Below, piece by piece: positions 53,336 through 63,225 of a DNA stretch of 64,000 bases (position 1 is the stretch's first letter; each line of letters opens with the position of its first letter). The position numbers were made by a program, and so were the translations under genes. Under the pieces are notes generated by a model. The model did no database searches. It saw only the letters and a program-made list of their open reading frames with translations, and was not told where the DNA came from. The DNA comes from Candidatus Sysuiplasma jiujiangense (GTDB lineage: Archaea; Thermoplasmatota; Thermoplasmata; Sysuiplasmatales; Sysuiplasmataceae): contig JAHEAD010000011.1 in NCBI GenBank assembly GCA_019721075.1, positions 1 through 64,000 on the forward strand, read 5' to 3'.

Positions 53336-53747
53336 CGGCGGAGCAAAAACACAAAACTCCCTGAGTGGGCTGCCGTAGCGGAAAATAGCCAGAAGGGTTC
53401 GTGGGACAGCTTCGGCGTGAGAAATTCGGTGGCAGAACTGATTATGTTTCCCGCCAGTTTGATGAATATTGCCGATCTTCCACGAACCGGGTGCGCGGCA
53501 AGGTCTGATGAACGGATGAACATGAATGTGCGCTCCAGAAACAGCACCCGGCTGGTTTCAGCATACAGAACTTCGGATGTGGCAATGTCGAACCGGAATC
53601 CTGCGGTATATGCAGCAGCGACTGCACGGCTACCGAATGTTCCAGCATCATGCAGACTAAATTGTCTTCGCCCTCTTGTAAGCAGTTACATTTCTATTTT
53701 AATATCAGTGTGCATTTTCAACGTTGCTGCCCGCAGCTCGTCTCCGA
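53336..53747. other. Gap with an uninterrupted but unassigned minus-strand frame
   Basis: A minus-strand frame stays open from about 53690 to a stop at 53332 (roughly 117 codons), reading segments such as VLYAETSRVLFLERTFMFIRS. It has no good start codon near its beginning; its first ATG is at 53547. I recognise no family, and it overlaps the end of the ferredoxin gene slightly. It may be a truncated gene remnant or chance. Confidence 0.25.
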
Positions 53748-54299
53748 TCAGCTCGTCATTGCATCTACCTCGGACTGTATCAACGACTTCATAGTTGAGG
53801 CCGATATGTAGCTGGACACAAGCGAAGAATGCTGACTGTATATTACCGCGAAGATGTAGTCGCCCAGCTTTCCGTACGCGAAGCCCGAATGGCCGAGAAT
53901 GTCGAGCACCACGATGCTCGCACCCCTGTATGTCATGTTCTGCATACTCCCGCCGGAAATCTTGAGAAGAGGGCTGAACAGCGTGGTGAGGTTGAGAAAT
54001 TCTTTGTTTGAGAAACTTGTGCTCTTGAATTGTATGATGCCGAACTGCAGACTGCCCGCCGTGTTATTGAAGTACCTGCTTTCCGCCTTCACTCCGCCCG
54101 GAGGAGAGCCGGCACTGGAGGCGGGGGTGCTGATTACGCTTGATGCGGTGTAGTTGCTGTCTCCAGTGGCACTGTCCACCTGTGATGTCGATGGAAATCC
54201 TAAATGAGGCGCTGCGAACAAAGGCATAACAAAGATGAAAACGACCGCTGCCACAACTATCAGTGCGATGATGCCTCCAAGGACATGAGTGACCTTCAT
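53748..54299 (-). CDS. Membrane-anchored secreted protein of unknown function
   Basis: A 183-aa protein. One N-terminal membrane helix (VLGGIIALIVVAAVVFIFVM) is followed by a Ser/Thr/Gly-rich linker and an external domain of about 110 residues with three N-glycosylation sequons and a YGKLGDYIFAVIYSQ segment. No family is recognised. TATA-like CAATATAAAC (about 54322-54331, minus strand) gives a leaderless message at ATG 54299. Confidence 0.65.
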   Translation of the reverse strand: MKVTHVLGGIIALIVVAAVVFIFVMPLFAAPHLGFPSTSQVDSATGDSNYTASSVISTPASSAGSPPGGVKAESRYFNNTAGSLQFGIIQFKSTSFSNKEFLNLTTLFSPLLKISGGSMQNMTYRGASIVVLDILGHSGFAYGKLGDYIFAVIYSQHSSLVSSYISASTMKSLIQSEVDAMTS

Positions 54300-54785
54300 G
54301 GCCCGTCCTCAGTGGGTTACGGTTTATATTGCTTTCAGTCAGTTTATCACTTCCGCAGATTTGTCCCTCGGCTATTCGGCGTTATAATGGCCTGCCGCAC
54401 TGACATTTCAATTCAATTTCAGTCAGTGAGACATCCGCCGGAGCTCCGCAGGATTTGGCAATCACTGCTGAAGATGCCAATATACAGATCCTGACATGCG
54501 AGACCGACGCCTTAACAAGTGCCAGTGCACAGTTAACAAGCTCGATCCTCACTGCAACCGCACAGCGAGCTGTTTTCGGATATGAATTCCTGTTTCTGCA
54601 ATGGTTTATTTTTAAGTAAAAAATCCGTTGCAGCCATCGTACTGATATCTGTTAATCCAGCATCCATTCTGTTTCACCGGAAACGAATACATCCATGGCA
54701 GTGAGCATACAGAGGCTCCAGGTATCGGATGCTCACACTTCAATGAGACAGGAAAAATTGTGAGAGAATCGACAGGATGCGGCAA
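54300..54785. other. Intergenic region, no gene seen
   Basis: About 490 bases. Apart from the promoter of the gene to the left, I see only A+T-rich patches (for example GGTTTATTTTTAAG near 54603) with no matching gene. Confidence 0.5.
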
Positions 54786-55484
54786 CTACACAGAGAGTAT
54801 CGCCCAGCGCAGCCCGACATCGGATCCGCATTCAATGTGTGCGAAGGTTGTAAACAGCTTACCCCATTCAGCATCTGTTATCTGACTGACGCCCTCAACT
54901 GAAATTCGCGATACCCTGATGTATGCCGATCCTCCGGGCCTGAGTATCCTACCGATTTCACGGACCACCAAATCCCTTCTGTTCGTGCAGCAGAGCACAT
55001 TGTTGCAGAGCACAAAATCGACAGTTCCCGATTCAATGAAACTGAGGTCATGCGCGGCAGATGTGTGCATCCTGACTCTTTTCCTGGATGCCTCACCGAG
55101 ATTTGCCAGTGTCTTTCCTGTCATTTCCGGATTCAAATCCGTTGCATAAACCATACCGCCGGTGCCCACAAGCTCCGACAAAAGTGAGGTGTAGTTGCCG
55201 TTCCCGCATCCGATATCGGCTACCGTGTAACCTTCATGGACATGCGCTCGTATGACTTTCTCTGTTTCGGATGAGATGCGACGCTGATAACCGTCAGCGC
55301 AATCGGAACAGCAGAAATAATGATCCATTCCTTCGATGCGGCTGATGAATGCATCCTTCCCTTTGAATCTGCATCCGCATCCGTCTTCGCATTCGAAATC
55401 ATTCTCCGGCCTGAAGGCATTGTTCGATAAGCTGTCATCACCTGAGAACGGTTTCCTGAGCTTTTCCACATCAATCACCTGCAA
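54786..55484 (-). CDS. SAM-dependent methyltransferase with N-terminal TRASH-like metal-binding domain
   Basis: A 232-aa protein. Residues ~30-70 have CEDGCGC and, about 20 residues later, YFCCSDCADGY, the TRASH-type metal-binding pattern. Residues ~75-230 are a class I methyltransferase: VADIGCGNGNYTSLL (motif I), YATDLNPEM, VDFVLCNNVLCC and RILRPGGSAYIRV. The substrate is unknown; the fused metal sensor and Cys-rich NVLCCTNR suggest a metal or metalloid link, which is inference. Confidence 0.82.
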   Translation of the reverse strand: MQVIDVEKLRKPFSGDDSLSNNAFRPENDFECEDGCGCRFKGKDAFISRIEGMDHYFCCSDCADGYQRRISSETEKVIRAHVHEGYTVADIGCGNGNYTSLLSELVGTGGMVYATDLNPEMTGKTLANLGEASRKRVRMHTSAAHDLSFIESGTVDFVLCNNVLCCTNRRDLVVREIGRILRPGGSAYIRVSRISVEGVSQITDAEWGKLFTTFAHIECGSDVGLRWAILSV

Positions 55485-55684
55485 GGCTCCTGATTGTTTC
55501 CGGGAGAGAAATTCAGGAACGTACTCAATTCAACTCATTGGACTATTTATATTTCGTTTTGGCAGGAGGACAGCCCAAGATTGGTCCGATGCGCAAAATC
55601 TGTCAGATATGTTATAAAGAGGAATTCGCATTTCGGGTTCTGTGACGAATGTCAGTATGACGCGTAACGGAAGCGGTGACTGAA

Positions 55685-56212
55685 TTGAAACTGAAAGACA
55701 TAATGAGTACAGAGCTGATAACAATAGAGGAAGATGAATCTGTTTTCGCAGCCGTAAAGAAGATGCTGGACAACAAGATTTTCGGGCTCGTTGTGATAAA
55801 CAGCGAAGGTATTCCGAGCGGCCTGCTCAGCGAAAGGAGTCTAGTCAAGCGTTTCATTCTCAGGAACAGGAAACCCGAGGAGGTGCCGGTAAAAGCCGTG
55901 ATGAGAAGGCCGGTGCCATCGGTGCCGATTTCGCTTCCTCTAAGCAAGGTTGCGGAGTATCTCGTCCAGAACGGACTGGAGAGAACGACAGTCACTGACG
56001 GCGGCAAAATAGTCGGGTATGTCACGCTGACCGACATGTCGAGGTATCTTTCAAGGCAGAAAATATGGGATGTGCTGAAGTCGCACAGGACTTCCGACTT
56101 TATTTATTTCTGCCCGAAATGCGGGACAGGACACCTTAACCCTGTTTACGGGGAACATGGTGACATAAAAGTGTTTTCATGCGACAATGTGCAATGCAAT
56201 TACCAGGAATAA
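55685..56212 (+). CDS. CBS-domain pair protein with C-terminal zinc ribbon
   Basis: About 175 aa. Two CBS motifs span residues ~3-125 (MSTELITIEEDESVFAAVKKM; VMRRPVPSVPISLPLSKVAEYL). The C-terminal ~40 residues form a zinc ribbon (FCPKCGTG ... FSCDNVQCNY). CBS pairs usually bind adenine nucleotides or SAM and regulate a partner. TTG 55685 has GGTG six bases upstream; GTG 55676 is an alternative. TATA-like GTTATAAAG lies near 55611-55619. Confidence 0.88.
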   Translation: MKLKDIMSTELITIEEDESVFAAVKKMLDNKIFGLVVINSEGIPSGLLSERSLVKRFILRNRKPEEVPVKAVMRRPVPSVPISLPLSKVAEYLVQNGLERTTVTDGGKIVGYVTLTDMSRYLSRQKIWDVLKSHRTSDFIYFCPKCGTGHLNPVYGEHGDIKVFSCDNVQCNYQE

Positions 56213-56371
56213 GCGCGCGATTCGATAGCGGACAGCAGAATACCGATTCGTCTTGACTGGACTCTGTTTCCTGTCTGAAACGGAGATGGCACAGTAGAAG
56301 GCGTCTGTTGCCCGTATACCCCCCCTGAATTTGCATAAAGGGAATCAAGTCTGAACCTCTATGCCGTCAAG

Positions 56372-57172
56372 TCAATTCCGTTTTAGCGACACGCCTGTCG
56401 TTGCAGATTCTATATAAGTCCTGAAATCCGGCTGCTCTTTGTGGAATTTCCGCCATGCCATGTTCCTGTCGATGTCGTCAGAAATCAGGATACCGGAGGG
56501 TTTCAGATGCCTGGAAGCCCAACGGTATTCGTTCAGCATATGCGCTTCGGCGTGCCAGGAATCGTGTATGAATATGTCCGGTGTTTCGTTTATTTCCTCA
56601 AGCATTTTAATTGAATCTCCAGTGATTACCTTCCAGTTGTCCCTCAATTCATACGGGACAAGCCAGCCTGGAGCGAGCTTCGAACCGCAAACATCCACTT
56701 CATCAGCGATTTCGACACTTATCAGCTTACCGCCGGAATTAAGCCTCAGCGCCTCGAGTATAATCCGTGCGGAATAACCATGTGCGATTCCTGTCTCCAC
56801 AATCAGGTGAGGTTTGAATTTACGTACGAGCATGAATGTAATGCCGTGTGTTCCCTGCAAATTCCACAGATCCGGCACCCATTTCCTGCATTTTTCTTCA
56901 AGTTTGGAATATATCTCCACACCTACGGAGTGCAGAGCTGAAAGGTCGTCCCTTGAATAACACTCTTTCCGGTGGGACCAGTAATAATAGCTTATCATCA
57001 TCCAGGCTGCGCCGATTGGCAGCGATTCGAAGTGCGAACCGTCCTTGAAACAAATGTCCAATTCGCTAAAGCCGTCTTCTGAAAACTTGCTGAGACTCCG
57101 GATTGTTCTGAGCGGATTTCTCACAGACGATAGTACATATCTGGATTTTTTGAAATTTGCCCGGACGGTCAT
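56372..57172 (-). CDS. Class I SAM methyltransferase (Methyltransf_24-like)
   Basis: A 266-aa protein. The SAM-binding core starts near residue 115: HLIVETGIAHGYSARIILEAL (motif I), then GKLISVEIADEVD, WKVITGDSIKML and PDIFIHDSWHAEAHMLNEYRW with acidic/His residues. It resembles the Methyltransf_24 or cephalosporin-hydroxylase type often found in polysaccharide clusters. It is preceded by TATA-rich ATTTATAAATATAA near 57195-57208 (minus strand). Target unknown. Confidence 0.8.
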   Translation of the reverse strand: MTVRANFKKSRYVLSSVRNPLRTIRSLSKFSEDGFSELDICFKDGSHFESLPIGAAWMMISYYYWSHRKECYSRDDLSALHSVGVEIYSKLEEKCRKWVPDLWNLQGTHGITFMLVRKFKPHLIVETGIAHGYSARIILEALRLNSGGKLISVEIADEVDVCGSKLAPGWLVPYELRDNWKVITGDSIKMLEEINETPDIFIHDSWHAEAHMLNEYRWASRHLKPSGILISDDIDRNMAWRKFHKEQPDFRTYIESATTGVSLKRN

Positions 57173-57212
57173 TTTCGAAGGGATGTGGCGGATTATATTT
57201 ATAAATTAAGTT

Positions 57213-57555
57213 GGCGGTGATTGAATTCATATGCGACAAAATAACTTATCCGGATGCTTTGTTAGGAACAGCATTGAACGCTCCCTTCCGCTGATTTACG
57301 TAATCTGCCCTGCATATTGTTGTTTTTGAGTTCAAGCCGATAGGCATATCCAAATAGCAGATTGACAACAAATGCTATTTTGGCAGCCATGCTATACCAG
57401 TCACTGAAGTGCATGTAGAATGCAGCGAGATAAGACATTCTCAACGGACAGCACCACATCTATACCATGTAACAAACAAATGCCCGGTATCGCTATGCCA
57501 ACCCGCTAAAAGCAGTAGCACAATTAATATAAGATTCACAATTTCCCCATTCAGG
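57213..57555. other. Intergenic region, promoter only
   Basis: A+T-rich, without a supported gene. ACAATTAATATAAG (about 57518-57531) is a TATA box placing the glycosyltransferase start at ATG 57556. Confidence 0.45.
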
Positions 57556-58542
57556 ATGAATACCAAGCGGTCTGAGTTTACTCCCTTTATTACAGTAATA
57601 ATCACTGCGTATAACCGAATGGAATTTGTCATGCGGGCGATTGAGTCCGTATCTGAACAGACCTTAAGCAGAGATTTTTTTGAAATTCTTGTGGCAAGAA
57701 ACTTCAGCGACGATGAGATCGACAGATTCGCAGTCAACAATGGAGCCAGGCTGATCGGTCTTCCTCAATGCTCAATCGGAGAAATGATGCAGCTTGGCTT
57801 AAATGATGCAAGGGGTTCTCTGATATGCTTTCTTGATGATGATGATTTGTTTTCGAAGGATAAATTGAAACGTGTTTACGATACATTTTCTAAATTCCCT
57901 GATGTCGGATTCTACAAGCATCAGTTCGAATATATAGACACCGCCGGGAACAGGCTGCACAGGCTCACGGAAGAGAGACATATCTCAAACTTCAAAGGAG
58001 CTGAATATTTTTTGATCCGCGATTCAGAAAAACTTTCGAAAATCTCTCAATATTCATTGATCGGCCCTGACATGAACATCAGTACCATGTGCATAAGAAA
58101 GGATGTCTTATCGAGCGTCAGAAACTATCTGGAAAGTGTGACCTTTCTTTCCGATACTTTTTTGCTGGCGGCATCTTTGATATCACCCTATTCACTTTTT
58201 TTTGACAGTGCTTCATTGTCTAGCTATCGTGTCCACAGTAAAAGCACATCGAGACAGAGAAGGCCTTATCACTCCAATCCTGATATGGAAATGATATTGG
58301 AGATGATGGCGTCCCGGGGAAAAAGTGAGTTTGCATTCTTCTACAGGCAAAAGGAAGCTGTTGGAAAAATAATCGCGCTGATTGAAATGCAGAAAAGCAA
58401 CAGAGTTGAAATGATTAAATTGCTGTTCAATTTTCTTTCCAGCAAGACTTTGCATGATCCAAAATCTGAGCTGTGGGCAGCAAAATTAGCGATCCTTTAT
58501 CTGTTCAGTCCGAAAGCAGCTCTTCGGATCAAGAACAGATGA
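57556..58542 (+). CDS. Family 2 glycosyltransferase
   Basis: A 328-aa cytosolic GT-A enzyme. It starts ITVIITAYNRMEFVMRAIESVSEQTL, with the metal-binding CFLDDDDLFSKDKL near residue 95 and the subfamily motif ARNFSDDEIDRF near residue 52. The C-terminal half lacks membrane helices. ATG 57556 is leaderless by promoter position; the longer frame upstream is not supported. It is paralogous to the proteins at 58870 and 59930. Confidence 0.87.
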   Translation: MNTKRSEFTPFITVIITAYNRMEFVMRAIESVSEQTLSRDFFEILVARNFSDDEIDRFAVNNGARLIGLPQCSIGEMMQLGLNDARGSLICFLDDDDLFSKDKLKRVYDTFSKFPDVGFYKHQFEYIDTAGNRLHRLTEERHISNFKGAEYFLIRDSEKLSKISQYSLIGPDMNISTMCIRKDVLSSVRNYLESVTFLSDTFLLAASLISPYSLFFDSASLSSYRVHSKSTSRQRRPYHSNPDMEMILEMMASRGKSEFAFFYRQKEAVGKIIALIEMQKSNRVEMIKLLFNFLSSKTLHDPKSELWAAKLAILYLFSPKAALRIKNR

Positions 58543-58869
58543 CAGTGAGAACCGGATGCCGAACATCATGAATACCTTCTAGTGGCCTGGCATATTACCC
58601 TGACATCCAGCACCTGTAAAAGTGGTTTGACATTGTGTGTTACCCTTTAATTATATGAACACAAGCTATCCCTTTTTCGGGAATCAAATGCAGTTCTTGC
58701 ATTCGGCCAGTACCCGCTTCGGCAAGTTGTTCTTTAGCAGTCATAATGACGATAATGGAAGCCGAAGGGGAAACGGCATTCCGACTGGTGCATCCTTAAT
58801 AAGCAGGTAAATGATTTGAAATGGAAATATCTGAAACAGTGAACCCGCAGTAAAGAAGAGGAGACCGCT
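58543..58869. other. Intergenic region, nothing recognised
   Basis: About 330 A+T-rich bases with TTTAATTATATGAAC near 58647-58661 as a possible TATA element but no gene at the expected distance. Confidence 0.4.
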
Positions 58870-59901
58870 TTGATTTCCGTTATCATAACCGCATACAATA
58901 GAGAACGTTTCTTGCTTTCAGCCGTAAAATCAGTTTTGAACCAGAGTACGGACAGAAGTAAATATGAAATAATCGTCGTCAAAAATTTTTCGAACAAGGA
59001 AATCGACAGCTTTCTGGCAGCAAATAACGTGATACAAGGACTTACAGGCGACGTCTCAATAGGGGAGCAGCTATTAACCGGTCTCAACCTGTCAAAGGGA
59101 AGTATAATAAGTTTCCTGGATGACGACGATGTCTTTTCAAAAGACAAGCTGTTGTATATAGAAAGGTACTTTGATGAAGATCCTGAAATCGTCTACTGCC
59201 ATAACAGCTACTATTCAATAGACGATGATTCGAATGCGTTGAGTATGGAGTTGAGTTCTCAGGTCAGGGAAGGATTGTACCTTAAGGTTAGTTCAGACGG
59301 GAGGATAGAACTAAAACCTCGGCCTCAGGTAAGGCTGAAAGAATACGAGTTGCTCTTCAATCTAAGCTGCGTATCTGTGAGGCGTGAGATAATGGAAGAC
59401 GTGAAAGCGTTTCTGCCGCAACTGATTGACGGCACGGATCATTTTGCTTATTATGCGGGCCTGAGATCTCAGGGGAAAATGTTTTTCAGCGAGAAAAAAC
59501 TGACCGGTTACAGAATTCACAGAAGCACATCAAACATGTTTTCTTCAGGGGAATCGCTTGACACGATAAGGGAACTGACAGGCACACTCTTCGGAAACCC
59601 CAACCATTACTCACGGCTGATACTGCGAATGGTCAGGGGAACAGTGCTGGAAAGCAGAATCCGTTGCAAGTTACTGGAAGAAAAGATGGTGATCCGCTCT
59701 CAGCAGAGAGATGATGCGCCAAAGGCGACAATAGAAGATGCTTTTCGCTATGTTTTATGTGGAAGTCGGGAATTCGGCCGGTTTTCGGCGTACGATGCTG
59801 GCAAAAGACTTGTTTTTTCAATGCTGGTCTTCCTGACTGGTAAATACTCAGGCTATTTGTACAACTTTTACAGAAGAGCATCAAGGCTGAAGAGAATTTA
59901 G
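58870..59901 (+). CDS. Family 2 glycosyltransferase
   Basis: A 343-aa protein beginning ISVIITAYNRERFLLSAVKSVLNQST, with SFLDDDDVFSKDKL near residue 75 and VKNFSNKEIDSF near residue 37. These match the protein at 57556 closely and so define a subfamily. The start is TTG 58870 after GAGGAG. The C-terminal ~90 residues are basic and may bind membrane or a lipid carrier. Sugar and acceptor unknown. Confidence 0.87.
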   Translation: MISVIITAYNRERFLLSAVKSVLNQSTDRSKYEIIVVKNFSNKEIDSFLAANNVIQGLTGDVSIGEQLLTGLNLSKGSIISFLDDDDVFSKDKLLYIERYFDEDPEIVYCHNSYYSIDDDSNALSMELSSQVREGLYLKVSSDGRIELKPRPQVRLKEYELLFNLSCVSVRREIMEDVKAFLPQLIDGTDHFAYYAGLRSQGKMFFSEKKLTGYRIHRSTSNMFSSGESLDTIRELTGTLFGNPNHYSRLILRMVRGTVLESRIRCKLLEEKMVIRSQQRDDAPKATIEDAFRYVLCGSREFGRFSAYDAGKRLVFSMLVFLTGKYSGYLYNFYRRASRLKRI

Positions 59902-59929
59902 AGTGTGAAGGTGTTCAAAATAACACAAC

Positions 59930-61018
59930 TCATGAACCTGAGTGCCTGGGGCTGTTTGCTTTTAGGTGTTGAAACTGGAGGTAATAGAGAAACCTGATCT
60001 GCCGGGGAAAAAACAGATAAGCGAGTGACGATAGAGTAAAACTTGCGGCGTTAAACAATTTATCCGGACGCGCCTCATGCGAAATCAGGTACCTGACTGT
60101 TTCTGCCAAATTCTCAGTGACCTCCTTCTTTCTGGGATTTCTGTCGAATATATATCCCCACTGGCGGTACCTGAGCATATCCCAGAGTGCGGCTCCCCTC
60201 AAGTCTCGACATTTCATTATAGATGATATCAGCCTGAAGTCAGTTGACCTTTTCAGAAAAAATTTGCTCCTCTCATACATAAAAAAATGGTAGCCTGCAT
60301 CCGCTGTTTTGCTTAAACTTCCGGAATGGATGGTAACGAATGTCAATTTCCTCTTCTCAAGTATGACAGAATGCATGGAGTCGACTGCACAGAAAATAAT
60401 GAACCAGTCAGGTGTGTTATTATTCATTGACAACTCTGTAAGATACGGGAGCAGTAAATTCCTGCGAACGGCAATCGAGCTTGAGTTGGCATCTGCCATC
60501 AGAACATTGATATGCTCATACACTCTGCTGTGCAGTTCGGTTGTACTTTCGAAAGTGCTTACTCCAGAGGAGTATCCTGAGTCGCCTGAAACCTTGCTGT
60601 TTTCCTCATACACAAAATAATGCCCATTCAGATACAATCCCGCATCGGGATGTTTTTCGAAGGCTACGTATATCTTTTCCAATCGCTCCTTGTCATAGTA
60701 ATCGTCATCCTCAAGAAAGGTGACCACAGTTCCTCTTGCAACTTTAATTCCTTCAGAAAATTTCATGCCCACATTCTGAAATTCTTCGTCACCAAGAATA
60801 ATACTGAAGAGTTTTGATTCCTTTGCCATCTCTTCAATTTCCTGATCTGCATAGTCCTTTACCACAATAATTTCGAACAAATGCCTGCTGAGTGTCTGAA
60901 AATTGAGAGATTTTATCGCGTTCAGGAGAAATTCCTTCCGGGTATGATAGGATACAACAATCACTGAGATAACTGGTTGTTCATTATTGCCATAGCGCAT
61001 TTTTAGCGACCTCATCAT
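59930..61018 (-). CDS. Family 2 glycosyltransferase
   Basis: About 362 aa. ISVIVVSYHTRKEFLLNAIKSLNFQTLSRHLFEIIVVKDYADQEIEEM shows the same subfamily as the two preceding enzymes, with the acidic site TFLEDDDYYDKERL near residue 100 (Glu replaces the first Asp). It is on the opposite strand from its paralogs. ATG 61018 is preferred because TATA-like TTTGATAAATATG (about 61046-61058, minus strand) predicts initiation near 61028; 61039 is the longer alternative. Confidence 0.85.
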   Translation of the reverse strand: MMRSLKMRYGNNEQPVISVIVVSYHTRKEFLLNAIKSLNFQTLSRHLFEIIVVKDYADQEIEEMAKESKLFSIILGDEEFQNVGMKFSEGIKVARGTVVTFLEDDDYYDKERLEKIYVAFEKHPDAGLYLNGHYFVYEENSKVSGDSGYSSGVSTFESTTELHSRVYEHINVLMADANSSSIAVRRNLLLPYLTELSMNNNTPDWFIIFCAVDSMHSVILEKRKLTFVTIHSGSLSKTADAGYHFFMYERSKFFLKRSTDFRLISSIMKCRDLRGAALWDMLRYRQWGYIFDRNPRKKEVTENLAETVRYLISHEARPDKLFNAASFTLSSLAYLFFPRQIRFLYYLQFQHLKANSPRHSGS

Positions 61019-61261
61019 ATTGATACGGTCATTTGCCAATCGCGGAAATCATATTTATCAAAATCCTCTCCGCAATGTGTCAGTTCAGGCATCAGTTTTC
61101 TTAAAACAGCCGGTTCTTAATAAAAGGAACAGCATAAGCGCCGCTTAGCCAGGGCCCGTGCCCGCTAAATGTCCTGTTTGCTGTCACCCTACAAACGCCT
61201 CTAATTTATGTGAATACGCTACACCCCAAAGTTATACCATCCGACTGCAAAGCAAACCAAT

Positions 61262-62092
61262 TCATCTACCGTGTGCGTTCTGCTCGTTCTTAATGAAATC
61301 TATTACAAGTCTGATGCCCTGCTTAATGTCTATGAATTCAGTCAATGCCGGATTCTTTGCAACCAGCTTCCTGGCTGTCTCTATAACATCCGGCTGCAGC
61401 TGTATCTCCAGGCTGCCATCACCAACTTCTTCGCGAATCAGTTCCGCAAGCTCAAGAATGCTTGTCCCCACGCCAGTTCCAACTTCATAGCTACCAGGTT
61501 TGAACCTGCCTGCAACAGAAGAAGAAAGGAACTTTACAACATCCGTCACGTAAACAAAATCTCTTACGTCCTGGCCATCGCCAAGCACGACTATTGGTCC
61601 GCCCTGCAGCGCCATTTTCGAAAACAGGTACACTCCGCCCTTACGGCTTCCGGAGCCATAAATATTGAAAAATGTAAGATCGAAGGCTTTCAATGAATAC
61701 AGCTTGCGGTAGAGATTAATCCATTCGACTGACTGTTTCTTCGAAAGAGAATAGGGATTTGAAGGATTTGAAGCTGAACCCGAAGACGGGAACATGAAAA
61801 CAGAATCCCATTTCCTGGAAAGCTCGAGGAATTTCAGCGTAAGCGAAAGATCGTCCTCGAAATATTCGTGCGGCCTTTCCACAGATTTACGTATGAGGCC
61901 CCGGGCAGCAAGATGTATGACGTAATCGAAAGGCTCTTCCGGAAGTTTGTCACCAATATCATAGCCTGCAACTGTGTAGGATTTAGAGAGTTCAGTGAAG
62001 AGGTGCGAACCTATGAAGCCTTTGTGGCCTGTTATCAATACCTTCAAACTATCGATCACTTGCAATTCAAGCCCTCTAAAATAACTTTGCAC
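61262..62092 (-). CDS. NAD-dependent sugar epimerase/dehydratase
   Basis: An extended short-chain dehydrogenase. VLITGHKGFIGSHLF is the NAD-binding GxxGxxG motif, and the catalytic YSLSKK (Tyr-x3-Lys) is near residue 120 with the Ser in FPSSGS. GDGQDVRDFVYVTDVV and the C-terminal region complete the GalE/RmlB-like fold. Length is slightly short for the family. The start is uncertain: GTG 62092 is the longest, and TTG 62065 or TTG 62047 (which begins right at the Rossmann strand) are possible. It supplies an NDP-sugar for the island. Confidence 0.85.
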   Translation of the reverse strand: MQSYFRGLELQVIDSLKVLITGHKGFIGSHLFTELSKSYTVAGYDIGDKLPEEPFDYVIHLAARGLIRKSVERPHEYFEDDLSLTLKFLELSRKWDSVFMFPSSGSASNPSNPYSLSKKQSVEWINLYRKLYSLKAFDLTFFNIYGSGSRKGGVYLFSKMALQGGPIVVLGDGQDVRDFVYVTDVVKFLSSSVAGRFKPGSYEVGTGVGTSILELAELIREEVGDGSLEIQLQPDVIETARKLVAKNPALTEFIDIKQGIRLVIDFIKNEQNAHGR

Positions 62093-62252
62093 CGCATCTG
62101 CGTTTCGTCTGAATCCAAGGAGCCGCCGAAAATGAGTTTGGGTTCACCTCTGCTGACTCGACCTGTAGCCTCGTTGAATCGTCTTCGCCTGAATCTCGCT
62201 TTGAAAGGCAATCGATACCAATATAGCAAATGTGTGAATTGCCTGATCTCCG

Positions 62253-63113
62253 TTGGCGGAAGAAGAAAACGCAAATACCGGGCGCAAAATGACGATCGGC
62301 GTAGACATAGCAGTGCTGAATGATCCGAAGCTCTTTGACACGTTGAACTCAATGCGTGAACAGTCGTTGAAACCTGAACTCGTTCTGATTGCTGACGGAG
62401 GCTCTCCCTCAGAATATATCGAAAAGATAAGAAATGATTTTTCCGATCTTCCATTGAACATTGCAATACTTCCCGGTTCGCACATAACGACCAAGAACGC
62501 CTCCATCGATCACATTACAACAGACATTGTTGCGTTCCTTGATTCGGACGAGGTTGCTCCGCGGGAATGGCTAGCAACAATCTCAAAGCCGATCGTTGAG
62601 GGAAAGGCAGACTTTACCGGCGGACCGACCAGACCTCCAGGGGAACCCAGGAACAGCATAGAACGCTATTACAATGAACTCGAGAGAAGGATATACGAAG
62701 GAGACGTTGAACAGGACGTTGTCTACATGCCGCTTGGAAATACGGCATGGAAAACTTCTCTCCTGAAACACCTCAGGTTTGACCGGCGGATTGTTTTCAG
62801 GGGAGGTGCGCCGGACTATGACCTGGAAATGCGGGCGGTTGATGCAGGATACAGGGGATTATTCGTCAGAGATGCATGGGTATATCACAACAAGGGCACC
62901 GTGAAGGGTTACCGAGCACTCGTGAAGCACAGGTACAGGTATCTGGTGGGAGCAGCCGTTGTGATGATCAAGAACGGGAGGTTGAGGAAGAGGGCGGGTG
63001 AAAAGCGAACAATGATAAAGATGCCTTTCGCCTATGTGGAGGAACTGATGAAACCGATTGCACTTGTTCATGCGTTTATTTACTGGGAATTTGTTGTGAA
63101 GAGGAAGGAATAG
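62253..63113 (+). CDS. Family 2 glycosyltransferase (different subfamily)
   Basis: A 286-aa protein. TIGVDIAVLNDPKLFDTLNSMREQSLKPELVLIADGGS is followed by the acidic site AFLDSDEVAPREW near residue 95, and GGAPDYDLEMRAVDAGYRGLFVRDAWVYH near residue 190 provides the catalytic acid and acceptor region. It differs from the three paralogs to its left. Starts TTG 62253 or ATG 62289 are possible. Likely cytosolic transfer of a sugar to a growing surface glycan. Confidence 0.85.
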   Translation: MAEEENANTGRKMTIGVDIAVLNDPKLFDTLNSMREQSLKPELVLIADGGSPSEYIEKIRNDFSDLPLNIAILPGSHITTKNASIDHITTDIVAFLDSDEVAPREWLATISKPIVEGKADFTGGPTRPPGEPRNSIERYYNELERRIYEGDVEQDVVYMPLGNTAWKTSLLKHLRFDRRIVFRGGAPDYDLEMRAVDAGYRGLFVRDAWVYHNKGTVKGYRALVKHRYRYLVGAAVVMIKNGRLRKRAGEKRTMIKMPFAYVEELMKPIALVHAFIYWEFVVKRKE

Positions 63114-63225
63114 AATGTGAAGGAGCCACAGAGTGTTTTATTGCGATGTGGAATATCACCTTCAGACCAAGCAACAATTTATAAACATTGAGAGTTTCGT
63201 CAGCAACCACACTCAGGGTTACTGC

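Noticed and set aside
55589-55660. Tiny zinc-finger gene (MRKICQICYKEE... with CDEC in another frame) before the CBS protein
   Set aside because: It needs a frameshift to join its two Cys pairs, and the CBS gene's TATA box lies inside it.
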